A DNA stretch of 64,000 nucleotides from Cornus controversa (Eukaryota > Streptophyta > Magnoliopsida > Cornales > Cornaceae), in assembly GCA_026545225.1 (NCBI GenBank), contig CM048845.1:64483033-64547032 (forward strand), given 5' to 3'. Below, piece by piece: positions 20,914 to 31,477 of the stretch (its first letter is position 1; each line of letters starts with the position of its first letter). Under the pieces are notes generated by a model. It had not been told where the DNA came from and made no database searches. It was given only the letters and a program-made list of their open reading frames with translations. The translations under genes and the position numbers were made by a program.

Positions 20914-23130
20914 TGAGGCGCGGGGACGGGGCTCCCACCTGAAGCTCGTGTCCCCAATAATGCCGAGGTTCTCATATGTGATGATGCCATAAGGTTTTCA
21001 GAAGAAGATGCTGCAAGTTTTCTGATAGAAGAAGAGCTGGAAGAAGTAGATATTGGAGATGGGGTCTCTCCGCGGCCTACATTGATCAACAAGAAACTTG
21101 ATTCAAACTTCAAAATGGCCATCATATAATTGTTGAAAGAATACCAGGATGTGTTTGCATGGGCATATGATCAGATGCCCGGACTTGATCCCAACTTAGT
21201 TGCTCACCAGCTTAACATAAATCCTTTCGCGATGCCTGTCAAGCAGAAATAGAGGGCCTATCATCCGGATTTGGAGATACGGATCAAAGAAGAAATCCAG
21301 AAGCTACTCAAAGCAGGGTTCATAAAACCCACTCAGCATCCCACATGGCTTGCTAACATCGTGCCTGTACAAAAGAAAAATGGTCAGATTCGGATATGCG
21401 TTGATTATCGAGATCTCAACAAGGCTTGTCCAAAAGATGAATTTCCGCTGCCAAATATCGACACAATGGTGGATGCTACGGCAGGTCACGAGTTGTTTTC
21501 GTTAATGGATGGATTCAGTGGATATAATCAAATGAAGATGGACCCCGAAGATGCGGAGAAAACAGCCTTCCGAACACCAATTGGAAATTTTCATTACACA
21601 GTCATGCCCTTCGGACTAAAAAATGCAAGTGCTACTTATCAACGGGCTATGACAGCAATTTTTCATGACATGATTCACCATGAAGTAGAAGATTATGTAG
21701 ATGATTTAGTGGTGAAATCAAAGAAATGCATAGAGCACATACGAGATTTAGAGAAGGTTCTCTGTAGATGCCGTGAATATAGCCTAAAGATGAACCCGAT
21801 GAAGTGTGCCTTCGGTGTCCAGCAAGGAAAATTTCTGGGATGTATAGTCCATAGACAGGGTATTGATTTAGATCCCAGCAAGGCTAAAGCAATAATCGAA
21901 ATGGATCCGCCGCGGACAAGAAAATTATTACGGGGTTTCATGGGAAAAGTATCATACTTAAGGCGTTTTATCCCAGCACTAGCAGAAGTTACTCATCCTT
22001 TAATCCCGTTAATGAAGGATAAAATTCCTTATGTATGGAATGCCGAACATCAGGCTGCATTCGAGAAGGTGAAGGGAATCCTGACATCACCACAGACAAT
22101 GACGGCTCCGACACCTGGAAAATGATTAATCATGTACTTAACTTCTACTGAGAAATCTATCGGTGCTTTGTTGGCCCAGGAGCATGACCAAATGGAAAAA
22201 CTTGTGTACTATATTAGTAGAGTACTTCGAGGAGCAGAGGTGCGTTATACACCGATAGAAAGACACTGTTTATCTCTGGTCTTCACAGCACAGAAATTCA
22301 GGCACTATCTGTTGGCACATCCAGTTGAATTGATCACAAAGAGCGACCCCATCAGATATTTGTTGTCAAAACCACTGTTGTCAAGAAAATTGGCGCGCTG
22401 GTTGCTCGCCCTATCCGAGTATCAGATTATATGTTCAAATCCCAAGGCAGTAAAAGGTCAAGCTCTCGCTGATTTATTGGCTATGTTCCCGCGGGGGGAG
22501 TCAGAACCGGATAGCATATTTGATGTTTCAATTTGTGATGAAATTTCATCAGAAGAAACAGATCCCTGGAAATTGGAATTTGATGGATCCTCCACAGAAA
22601 GAGGAAATGGCGCTGGCTTCATAATGACCAATGAGAGGACAAAAGAGGAAATTGCCATGTCATACAGACTAGACTTCCCTTGTACTAATAATATGGCCGA
22701 GTATAAGGCGTTGATACTAGGTCTGTCTGCAAGCTTGGCGGCAGGAATACAGAAAATGGTGGTCTACGGTGACTCTAACTTGATAATCAAGCAAATCAGA
22801 GGAGAATACTCGGTAAAGGAGCCTCGCCTTGCCACCTACCGGGATATTGTGCAAGAAATGATGAAGAACTTTCAACACATAAATTTCGAGCACAAACCCC
22901 GAGCAAGTAACAGACGATCTGATGCATTGGCTACTTTGGGGTCTCAATTGGAATTAAGAGAAAACATGACAATGGTTAATCTTCTTCGTCGAACTCAGCC
23001 CGCGACAATATTTTATAATCACTCAGAAGAGGAAGAAAGTGATTGGAGGAAGACAGTTATCGAAAAACTCAAACAATTGGGCGGGGTTAGAGATATGGTA
23101 TTAGAAAAAGCAGTATCAACTGGTTGCTAA
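20914..23130 (+). pseudogene. Reverse transcriptase with two RNase H domains, gypsy unit 1
   Basis: The frame continues from protease with stops at 21127 (TAA), 21250 (TAG) and 22123 (TGA). RT motifs: VPVQKKNGQIRICVDYRDLN, FSLMDGFSGYNQ, VMPFGLKNASATYQ and YVDD (about 21,694-21,705). The first RNase H (from 22,126) has lost the usual acidic triad at its start (MYLTSTEKSIGALL). A second RNase H follows (about 22,560-22,960) with D at DGSS, E at AEYK, D at GDSN and D at RRSDAL, all four catalytic acids present. This RT-degenerate RH-active RH arrangement is the mark of Tat elements. The frame ends 20 bp past an A5 tract (23,105-23,109), where a one-base slip separates it from integrase. Confidence 0.85.
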
Positions 23131-24598
23131 TAGACTCTATCATCGCGGGCCAGACGGGGTATTGTCAAGATGTCTTGGGCCCAAAGAGGCTGAAAAAATA
23201 CTGACAGAAGTACACAAGTCTTCTTGTGAAACAACAGATATCAACATATACCGGAGATTACAAAAACAAGGGTACTTCTGGCCGACAATGAAAGAAAAGT
23301 CGGTAAAGGTACAAGAGGCATGCTCAGGCTGTTGCCGTCTTACCGCGCACACTGAAACAAGTTTTGCTGAGATATCAGACTGGAGAGACCAATATGTGGA
23401 ATACTTGCGAAAACAAGCTCTACCTAGAGACAGAAAAGAAGCTTTCCGTCTACAAGGAAGAGCGAAGAGATTCTTTGAGGAAAATGGGGTGTTATACCAG
23501 AAAGGGTTTAATGGTCGACCTTTGAGATGTTTTAAAGAAGAAGAAGCCCAGGAAGTCCTAAGACAAACGCATGGTATGGGACATCAAGGAGGACACAAAC
23601 TCTTCCACCAATTGGTCGCGGCGGGGTATTACTGGCCTACCATGGAAAAAGATTCTTTGGATTATACGAAAAAGTGTCATATATGCCAAGTCCATGGGTC
23701 CATGATAAATGCCCCCGCGACAAGCCTGCACAGCCTGATAACTCTATGGCCGTTTCATACTTGGGCATTGGATATTGTTGGACCAATTACACCGGCATCA
23801 CGGGGGTGTACGTGGCTCCTAGTAGCTACAGAATTATTCTCAAAATGGGTAGAGGCTATCCCATTAAAAAAGGTGGTGGCAGTTAATGTGGCGAGATTCA
23901 TAAAAGAAAATATCATATGCCGATTTGGAATACCAAAGGTATTACTTTCAGATAATGGCACACCATTTGTTAATTCAACAATTAGAGAATTATTGGGCAA
24001 CTACATGGTGTCTCATCACAGATCAACGCCTTACTATCCAAAGGGGAATGGACAAGCAGAGGCCAGTAATAAGACACTCATTCAGATTTTAAGTCGTTTG
24101 GTGCACGAAAATCAGAAAGAATGGGTCGAACAGTTGCCAATTGCATTATGGGCATACAGAATTACGCGGAAAAATTCCATAGGAGAAACACCCTACGCGT
24201 TGGTATATGGCGCAAAAGCAGTGCTCCCCGCGGAACTTCAAATTGAGGCAATAAGATTGGCAGGGAGAAGCGCAGATACTCAGAGACTAAGCCAATTAGA
24301 AGCCCTTGATGAAAAGAGAGAAAATGCCCAAAACCATCACAAGGCTTATTTAGCAAGGCAGTCGCGACATTATAACAAGAAGATACACCCACGAGAATTT
24401 AAAGTTGGAGAGTTGGTACTCAAGGTAGTACCTGCAATCATGAGGGGACAAGGGGTTCGGAAGTTTCAACCGAAGTGGGAGGAACCCTTTGAAATAAAGG
24501 AAGCAAATGAAAGTGGTTATTACAAGCTTGAAGAGTTGGGGACCAATTTTAAGACAGGGCCTATAAATGTCAAATGGATAAAGAAATATTTCGCATAG
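23111..24598 (+). pseudogene. Integrase with duplicated zinc-binding region, gypsy unit 1
   Basis: Inserts element cDNA into host DNA. The region is open from 23,111 in the frame offset by one from RNase H. Numbering from 23,162, the zinc site is H137/H141/C172/C175 (HGMGH ... CHIC) and the DDE triad is D204 (WALDIVGP), D264 (LLSDNGT) and E300 (GQAE). Upstream, residues 1-60 repeat the same layout (GVLSRCL, EVH, GYFWPTM, CSGC), so the whole DWR-to-zinc segment appears twice. The C-terminal part (HYNKKIHPREFKVGELVL, PKWEEPFEI) is the usual GPF/Y-like end; no chromodomain is seen. Unit-specific differences from unit 2 begin at 23,618. Confidence 0.85.
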
Positions 24599-24694
24599 AA
24601 ATATTTGTGGTTTGTACTACAAAAAGAGTTCAAAAATAAAATAAAAAATGACTGTTACAATGTAGTAGCAAAAAACAATACAAGAGTAAAGGTA

Positions 24695-27600
24695 CTACAG
24701 AATATCCTTAAAAATTAAATCTGAGGGGATAACTCCACAAGAAGCCATTTTCTTCGCAAGGGTATCCGCGAGATCCGCTGCTTTTGCTTTATTCATGGCA
24801 ATACGATCCTCTAGAAGCAACAGGTGTTGACGCGTGACATCAGCCTCACCACATCCTTTGCAAGCTCAATAGCCAAGGAAGCTTGTTGATCATTCAGAAC
24901 TTGTATTTCATAACTGTGAACAGTATCTTGCAAACGAGAATCCAGCCAAGGGAGTGACAAGCCGACAGCCCGCCAATCACTAATACGTCTCCGGAGACTC
25001 GGGATTGTCGCAGGATCAATACTAGACAATGGCTGATCATCAAGGGAGATAAGAAAGTCAGCCACAACGTCTAAAAAGAAACGCTGATACAAAGGATCTT
25101 GAAAAGCAAAATTGGCAAAAGTCTCAGGATAACGACGATAAATCCTATTAAGCATCCCCACATTACGAAAGCTACAGGAGAAGGAGCGTCATTCGACAGG
25201 GTCATCAGGTTTTAAATTCTGAGGATTCAGAAATACTTCGAGATCTGAACGCAAACCTTCACTAAAAACAGAATCAGAATCCATAGCGGAAGTCTGAGGA
25301 TCATACTCTGCAAGATAGGAGAGAGATTGTCAGAAAAATTGGACGAAAATATATATATATGGAGAAAATTACATAAAAATGTAGCGAATACCTGGCCCGG
25401 GGGAAGACTTATCAGTAGTATCAACATTAGGTATATGAGCCGCGGGAAGAGGGCAGGATAAGGCAGGTGGTTGACTAGTTTCACCCGCGGAAGGAATATC
25501 ATCACCTTCGAAAATTTGGAGGTCGTCACCCGGACGCCCAAAGATTTCTTTAGATAAAAGAGCAGTATCTTTACTCACTGCGGCCAGCTCGCCTGCAACA
25601 TCTGAAACATCACCCTCGGTCGAGGGCAAATTCTCAGCCCCAAGTTCCGACATCATAAAATCTACTAATGGATCTTGGCTGGAGACAGGCTCTGTCCTGT
25701 CTACAGGTTCGCTATCTTGCGAAGAAAAAAGTAAGTGACCGGTATCATGTCTAATGCGAGCCAAGGGGTCATCATCCGCGGGTGCAGAAGGGGAAGGAAC
25801 TAATAAAATAGGGGTAGACTGTGATTGTGGGACAGTGGGCTCAGGTAAGGCAGTTGGTCTGTGAAGGGATAATAAGACCGAGATGGGAAGTTGGTCATCT
25901 TCATCCACTGTCATCATGGTTATATGTTTTGAGGGTGAAAGAGGGGAAGAGCCCACAGAGGGTTGAATGAGATCACCAGAGGCCGTATGCTGACCCTCCG
26001 CGGAATGAGGGAAATCAGAATCAGTAGCATCAAATGCAGTATGTTGACCCTCCGTGGGAAGGTTTTGGCCAGAGTCATCCTCCGCGAAGGGATTTACATT
26101 GGGCAAAATAGGGTGACCTTCCGCGGGGGGATCAGTGTGAGATGCAATCCCCTCCGCGGAGCCTTCTGTGTCCATGGCTTGGTCAAAAGCCAAAGTAAGA
26201 TTGCCCGGTTCTGTTGATCGTAGGGGATCGTTTCCAGAGATAGAAGTTTCCTTGTATATAACCGGCTTCCGTGGGCGAAGAGCCTGCATTGGATAAAAAT
26301 ATAGAATGTGTTAGGTCTGCGCCATAAAGAGTAAAAATGAGGGATTTACACAATAAAAGAAATGTACCATCCGGACTTTCTTTTTGATAGGTTCGGAGTC
26401 AACGATCGTATCTGGCTCATGGTCAGCAACGGAAGAAGCTTCGACATCCAGGGGTAAAGTGCCATGGGTCAAGCGCTTTCCGCGGGGAGCCTTCTTCAAT
26501 AGGCAACTTGTATACAGACGAGCCGTATGGACTTGGGGACATTTCAGCGTAAAATCATCCTTGTAGACTAATGCTGTTTCGGGAATAGATGGTGGGCTCT
26601 CGATAAAATCTTTGAGAATGGTATGCATATGCTCCAAATACCGCAAGTAACTTGCTGAACAATGACCTTTCCAGTGTACGGATGGAATCTCTACATACGA
26701 AGAAAAACGCCGATTCACTAGTTCGCATTTCTTCTGATAAAAAAGCAATGAAGCATCAAAAGTTTCTTCCCATATGAAGTTGACAGAAGGGATGTTCTGG
26801 TCATAGCCCAACTGACGCGCCGCCCGCATAGGGTAGTAGCCAGTCCTCTTGAGGCGTGTTTCACTCACTGCGGGGAGAGCCGCCCCGGCTACTATAGCAC
26901 AAAACATCATCTGTGACATGCTCGGCTTATCCTCCTCAACAATAATAGTCTCCTCTGGATAAAATAATGGGAATTGAATACCGTCATACTGAATGGTATA
27001 AGGACGAAATTCGAAGAATTCTTCGCAGTCTATTGAATCGCCGATATCTCCGACCCAACCAATATTATGCCACCGCATGGCCTGGCCATTGTCTAAGAGA
27101 GCGCCGTTGACATCAAAGAGGTCAAACTCACAAGGTTTATTAGCATACCGAGGGAACCGCTCGAAAAGGAAAAGCATCAAAAAAAGAGAAGAAACATGGC
27201 TACTAATCTCATAGCGACCTTTAGAACGAGGATAGTCAGAAACAATGTCATCTAGGCGATTGTACAGAGTGCCCAAGAACATAGGGGCCAAGGGAAGTGT
27301 GTCACCCTTGGCCAAAACAGCTGCAAGGAGGAAGGTGTCCCTGTTAGGGCCATCTTGAGGTCGACCCTCAAAAACAAATCTGTCCAGCCAGTAAACAAGG
27401 AAAGCCGCCAGTTCATAGCCTTTACCAAATTCCAGACCATCCACATACTGTCGAGCACGTTGACTCTCACGAAGGTCTTTGGTCCTCTTCTCGTAATCCC
27501 GAAAAAAATAACGAAACCAAGAAGTATAAGTAAGTTTCGGGGATTTAACCTTGGGACGAGTCTTCAATTTTTTAGAACCCTTGAAAATAGTATCCAAACG

Positions 27601-28217
27601 CATGGCCTCATCCACGAAGGCATTCAGAGAGTCACGAAGGGACAAGACTTCTGGTGAAGCTATGGGAGCAGCAACTTCTCCAGAGCATAGAATGGGAAGT
27701 CTACAAAGTACCGCCACGTCTTCTAAAGTAGGGTAAATTTCCCCCAAGAAGTCACAAAAGTATGATGCACCGAACTCCATCGCGAAATGACAGATGTAAG
27801 TCCCTCTGCATCCCTCTTGACAGAGAGTTCAGAAAAAAGCTTAACAGACTGAAACATCTTGGCTCGGTGGAGAATCTCACAGTACTCAGGAACTCTAAGA
27901 ATATAACATGACCATTCAGTCCATTCTGCAGTTGCACCCATATATGATTCATATTCAGTAAAATTAAAAGGATAGTCCCCCCGTTCCAGTCGAAGACGAG
28001 GGATGGATTCGAGAACAATGGTAAAACTCTCCATACTATCATCTGTGCTAAGTATCACGAGATCACCAGATACCTCCATATCAGGTATAAATTCTTCCAT
28101 GGAACTCCAGAAGTGATCATGTTTTTCTTCAAAAAAGGGTGCTTTACGCCATTCATCGGAAGGAGGAACTTGAGGAATTGCTCCACTAGTCAAAGATAGT
28201 TGTTTTTTCTTTGTCAT
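24695..28217 (-). pseudogene. Antisense gene with plant-mobile-domain-like N-terminus and two introns, gypsy unit 1
   Basis: A large minus-strand gene between integrase and the 3' LTR, about 1,100 residues if its breaks are ignored. It starts at 28217 (CACC-ATG, MTKKKQLSLTSG). The first 500 codons resemble the plant mobile domain (PMD) of MAIL1/MAIN-like and transposon-borne proteins: SSVHHTFVTSWG, PTLEDVAVLCRLP, WFRYFF, YELAAFLVYWLDRFVF. A run of five G near 27,740 shifts the frame inside this motif. Introns lie at 26367-26284 and 25391-25308, both 84 bp, GT-AG, and both join in phase (RM/ALRPRK and GP/EYDPQ). The middle exon is a Ser/Pro/acidic low-complexity region. A TGA (25191-25189) and a frame change near 24,845 precede the end at 24695. 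The role is unknown; PMD function in chromatin silencing is known for host proteins only. Confidence 0.7.
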
Positions 28218-28310
28218 GGTGGGATACTTAGAAGTTGATGACTAGGAAAAAGAAGTGAAGAAAAAGAAAAGGAGAAATATAGAACACAAGTGGGATGCTG
28301 TACAGAGAAG

Positions 28311-28320
28311 ATTATATAAG
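28311..28320 (-). promoter_or_regulatory. Candidate TATA box of the antisense gene, unit 1
   Basis: CTTATATAAT on the minus strand lies 94 bp before the antisense ATG, in otherwise non-repetitive sequence. It is conserved in all three units. Confidence 0.5.
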
Positions 28321-28930
28321 GCACTGGGCGCGAAAACCGAAACGACGCGAACGGTTACAAAGGAACCGAAGAGACAGTGAGGCTAGTCGCAAATGGCACC
28401 TTGCCCGCGTAGGGACTGCTAACTCTAATTTACGCGGACGAAGTAAAAAAGGACTTTATAATTAAGAAGGGAAGCATTGCATCTGTAAAAACTCTCTAAG
28501 GCATTTACTCGAGCAGGAAGTGGGCATGGTTAGAAAGAAGTCATTACAACGAAGGGAAGATGATATAAGTCAGAAACAAGCAAAGAAAAAATGAAGAGAA
28601 AGCAAACCAGGCCACTAAGAAAAATAGCACCGGGTAACTCACCCGCGACGGGACTATGATCCTGAAAGTAAGTAATTTGAAGGGACAGTTTATAAAGGAG
28701 TTATCAAGGCCGCAAGAAGAGGAAGAAAATACAGCCAATTACAAATAACACTCTACCCGCGTGGGGATCGCGAATACAAAAAGGAGTGATCAAATATTGT
28801 TTGCAGGATCGGAAATAGGTGTTTTAAAGAGGAAAGGGCTTCGTCATGGAAAGAGTGGACAAGACAGCTATAAAAGTAAGCACAGAAAGAAAAGGTTGCA
28901 AACAACACTTCGTGAAGAAATATTGTTTGC
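28321..28930. other. Non-coding region between antisense promoter and polypurine tract, unit 1
   Basis: No gene. It holds two further CCCGCGT(A/G)GGGA motifs like those of the LTR (about 28,404 and 28,757) and a doubled ATATTGTTTGCA near 28,793 and 28,920, the second leading into the polypurine tract. Confidence 0.5.
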
Positions 28931-28942
28931 AAGGGGGCAAAA
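28931..28942 (+). other. Polypurine tract, unit 1
   Basis: AAGGGGGCAAAA directly abuts the TG of the 3' LTR, the position from which plus-strand DNA synthesis is primed. One C interrupts it. Confidence 0.75.
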
Positions 28943-30104
28943 TGTAGATAAGTGTATTGCAGAGCAAGGAAAGAAGGGATGGGTCAGGAAGCCTCATGTG
29001 CAAGAGACCCTACGCGGGAGGACTCAGATATATAAAGACCATACGCGGGGGCATCCTCCCCGCGCATGGGATAATCCCGCGGGGGACATGCACCCGCGTG
29101 GTTAACCCATGCGCGGGCAGCATCTCCCCGCGCAGGGTCATCCCTTCCCCGCATTGGGATGGTGCTTCCCCGCGTAAGGATTTTTATCTGAAAGGGATGC
29201 TCATTCCCCATGGGGGGGGGTTAGCAAAGCATACAGGAGCACAGGGAGTGAGAAGATTGGGGGCAATCCTCTCTAATGGGCATGTTATGATTGGTAATTA
29301 GATTGTGTTTTCTGGGACCAACTCTGAAAGGAGTATGATTCCATAAGACACTTCTAAATTAACAATCATGGCATACTCTCAAGGATTACAAGGAACCATG
29401 GATGAATGGGCCATTGTGTGGCTTAACCAGCTCACAATCCCGAGTGGTTATCCTTGTAGCAGGGGCTATGTAGAAGAGTATTAATTCCTCTCTTCAATAT
29501 GGAAAGTAACTTGTCGCGACGTTACTTCTAGCATTGAGAAGTGAGAATTAGTACGAGACTACAGTATCCCACAGACCATTTTAGGCACAGGTACAGGCTG
29601 TGATATGGTCTGGGTGATCGTGGTGTCATAATGAAGCATATGGCGTCATGGTCCCAGGCAGGAAGGTGGGTTGAGTGTGGTATGGAGGATTGAGAGGAAG
29701 GCTCGTTGGGCCATGGGTATCTAAAGTTGTGCTAGTGTGACTCTACGCGGGCACCATCACAACGTTTCTCGTGGGTATGACCAAGCCCGCGAGGGGTATA
29801 GGTTCAATGTTACAACCGGGAGTGATGAAGGAAGGGATACGCGGCCAAGTGCCACGTAGGATGACAGCTGTCATAAGCCCCATGCCTGAGGCCTATAAAT
29901 ACCCCCTGGCATGGTGACATGTGGATCATTCTGGTGCCCCCTCCCTCTCCGAATCACTCTTGCTTTCTCTCTCTCCCATCTAGCACCCAGCTCACATTCC
30001 TATTATTATTTCCCGGTTACTTCATCAGCTTGATCATTCTCAACTCTTACAACTCGGTCCTGTGATAGTCATTCCTCATAGCAGAATTCTTCTCCCTATT
30101 TACA
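28943..30104 (+). repeat. 3' LTR, gypsy element unit 1
   Basis: 1,162 bp. It carries the same TATA box (29893-29901), pointing toward kinase copy C, whose first coding exon lies 2.8 kb downstream. It differs from the 5' LTR by about two dozen substitutions and a shorter G run. Confidence 0.9.
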
Positions 30105-30603
30105 GTCATTGTATGCCTTTATGCGGATAATATGCTAATAATGGGTAGCAATAATGATATAATTAAAGTTATTAAGAGAATACTGACCAATAATTTTAAT
30201 ATGAAATATTTAGGCATTGATGACGTCATCCTAGTAATCAAGATTTTTAGAACGTTAGATGGAACAGTATTATGAAAAAATACTTCAAAGTTTTAATAAA
30301 GATGGCAGTAGTCCTGCAAAGACTTCGGTAGATATAAATCTTCATTTATCTAAGAATACTAGTCAAATATCCCAACTTGAGTATTATCGTAAAATAGGCA
30401 ATTTAATATATGTTATGGATTGGGCACAACCCGATATAACATACTCAGTTAATAAATTGATCGAGTAGATATACAAGCAATACAGGAGATGATCATTGGA
30501 AGGCAATAATCTGAGTGTTAATGATTTGAGAGACACCTTGAACTGTGGATTGCATTTTTTCAAAGCTGTCCTTGAGTGATTTAGTGATGCCAACTGAATA
30601 TGA
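30105..30603 (+). pseudogene. Copia pol relic, unit 2
   Basis: Starts abruptly at the last LTR base, at the point matching 13083 in unit 1, and so lacks the 5' part of the relic. It includes the KYLGIDDVIL, SPAKTSVDINLHLSKN and QPDITYSVNKL stretches. In places it is closer to a functional copia reading than unit 1 (for example CLYADNMLIMGSN). Confidence 0.8.
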
Positions 30604-30883
30604 TATACAAAAGACTCAAAGTCAAGTGTTGACTTCTGCCAAACCTTTTTTTTTTTGTCTGTTTCTTTGATTATGAACTAGGAAGGTGGTGGTGCATTTT
30701 CCTTCATATAATCATTCATTTTTATCTTTTAATGATAAACAAATTATTGGAGTAAGAAAAGTCAAAGTCCAGAGTTTGTTTCTTTGATAATGAACTAAGA
30801 AGGTGGTCGGTGGTGGATGGGAAAGTCCCTATTTTTTTAGCACCCATTCATCCCAGCTTCTACCAAACTTCCCTTGCTCTTAT

Positions 30884-31068
30884 TAGATATATATATATAT
30901 ATATATATATATATCAAAAACACTGGACTTTGATATATATATAATCTGATATATTTAAATGGGTTTGGCCAAATACTAAAGGCAGAAAAGGGAGTCAGAC
31001 CAATAGAAGAGAAGCCTAGCTTGCTTTTCTGCCCAGACTTTTTCAGCAACTCACCGCAGTGTTGATAG
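30884..31068 (+). promoter_or_regulatory. Probable promoter and untranslated first exon of kinase gene C
   Basis: Same elements as for copy B, with a TA tract four bases longer. The first-exon donor is at 31069 and the acceptor ends at 32920. Confidence 0.5.
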
Positions 31069-31477
31069 GTATGTGACTTCAACTTAATTAAGCTCAATGA
31101 ATTAATTTCCTTTTTATTTACTCAATCTTTTTCCCCCTAATTTTGGTGAATGGGAAATAAAAGGCCTATCTAGTCATGAATTTTGGAAATGGTTGATGTT
31201 GTTTCAACAAAGTGATTTTCTTTTATGTGTGGTGTGCATGCTCTCAAGCTAGTTTTATGGTTCATAAGAAAAACAAAATAGAATAACATTATATATGTAT
31301 GTGTATTTTTTTTAATTCTCTTTTTGGATTCTATGGATGGTGATTCATGAGATTCTGTTGAGGAGAAGGTTGGATTATATTTTAATGTACTCTTTTCTAG
31401 CTTTTTAAATGATTAACCGTCTTCTTCTGTGTTTTCTAAATCAAGACTTAATATGGTTTGAAACATTCAGCGAATTG

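Larger units (their letters stand above)
13083..30104 (+). repeat. Tandem array unit 1 (copia relic - kinase B - gypsy element)
   Basis: The first of three head-to-tail units, 17,022 bp. Its left edge lies inside the copia relic at GTCATTGC and its right edge is the last base of a gypsy 3' LTR. Its first roughly 400 bp differ from units 2 and 3 at about ten sites, but from about 13,500 to about 23,600 it is nearly identical to unit 2, apart from microsatellite and G-run length changes and rare substitutions. Confidence 0.9.
17528..30104 (+). mobile_element. Ty3/gypsy LTR retrotransposon, Tat lineage, unit 1
   Basis: A 12,577-bp element. In order: 5' LTR, tRNA-Arg-type primer-binding site, gag, protease, RT, degenerate RNase H, second RNase H, integrase, an antisense gene, polypurine tract and 3' LTR. 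The second RNase H after RT and the antisense gene between integrase and 3' LTR place it in the Tat group (relatives of Retand, Ogre, Grande). It is inactive: the gag-pol frame has stops at 18862, 20188, 20911, 20914, 21127, 21250 and 22123 and a frameshift near 23105. Flanking bases are ACAAC on the left and GTCAT on the right, so no target-site duplication is present. Its LTRs differ by roughly two dozen substitutions by eye (about 2%), far more than the kinase copies B and C differ. Confidence 0.9.

Noticed and set aside
23104..23111. Programmed frameshift between RNase H and integrase
   Set aside because: An A5 tract lies at the frame change, but there is no clear slippery heptamer or downstream structure, and the rest of pol is broken. 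A one-base loss is more likely.
28761..29301. Plus-strand reading frames over the polypurine tract and LTR start
   Set aside because: They cross the LTR boundary and the CGCGGG motif cluster, give low-complexity Arg/Gly/Pro peptides and change with the G-run length.
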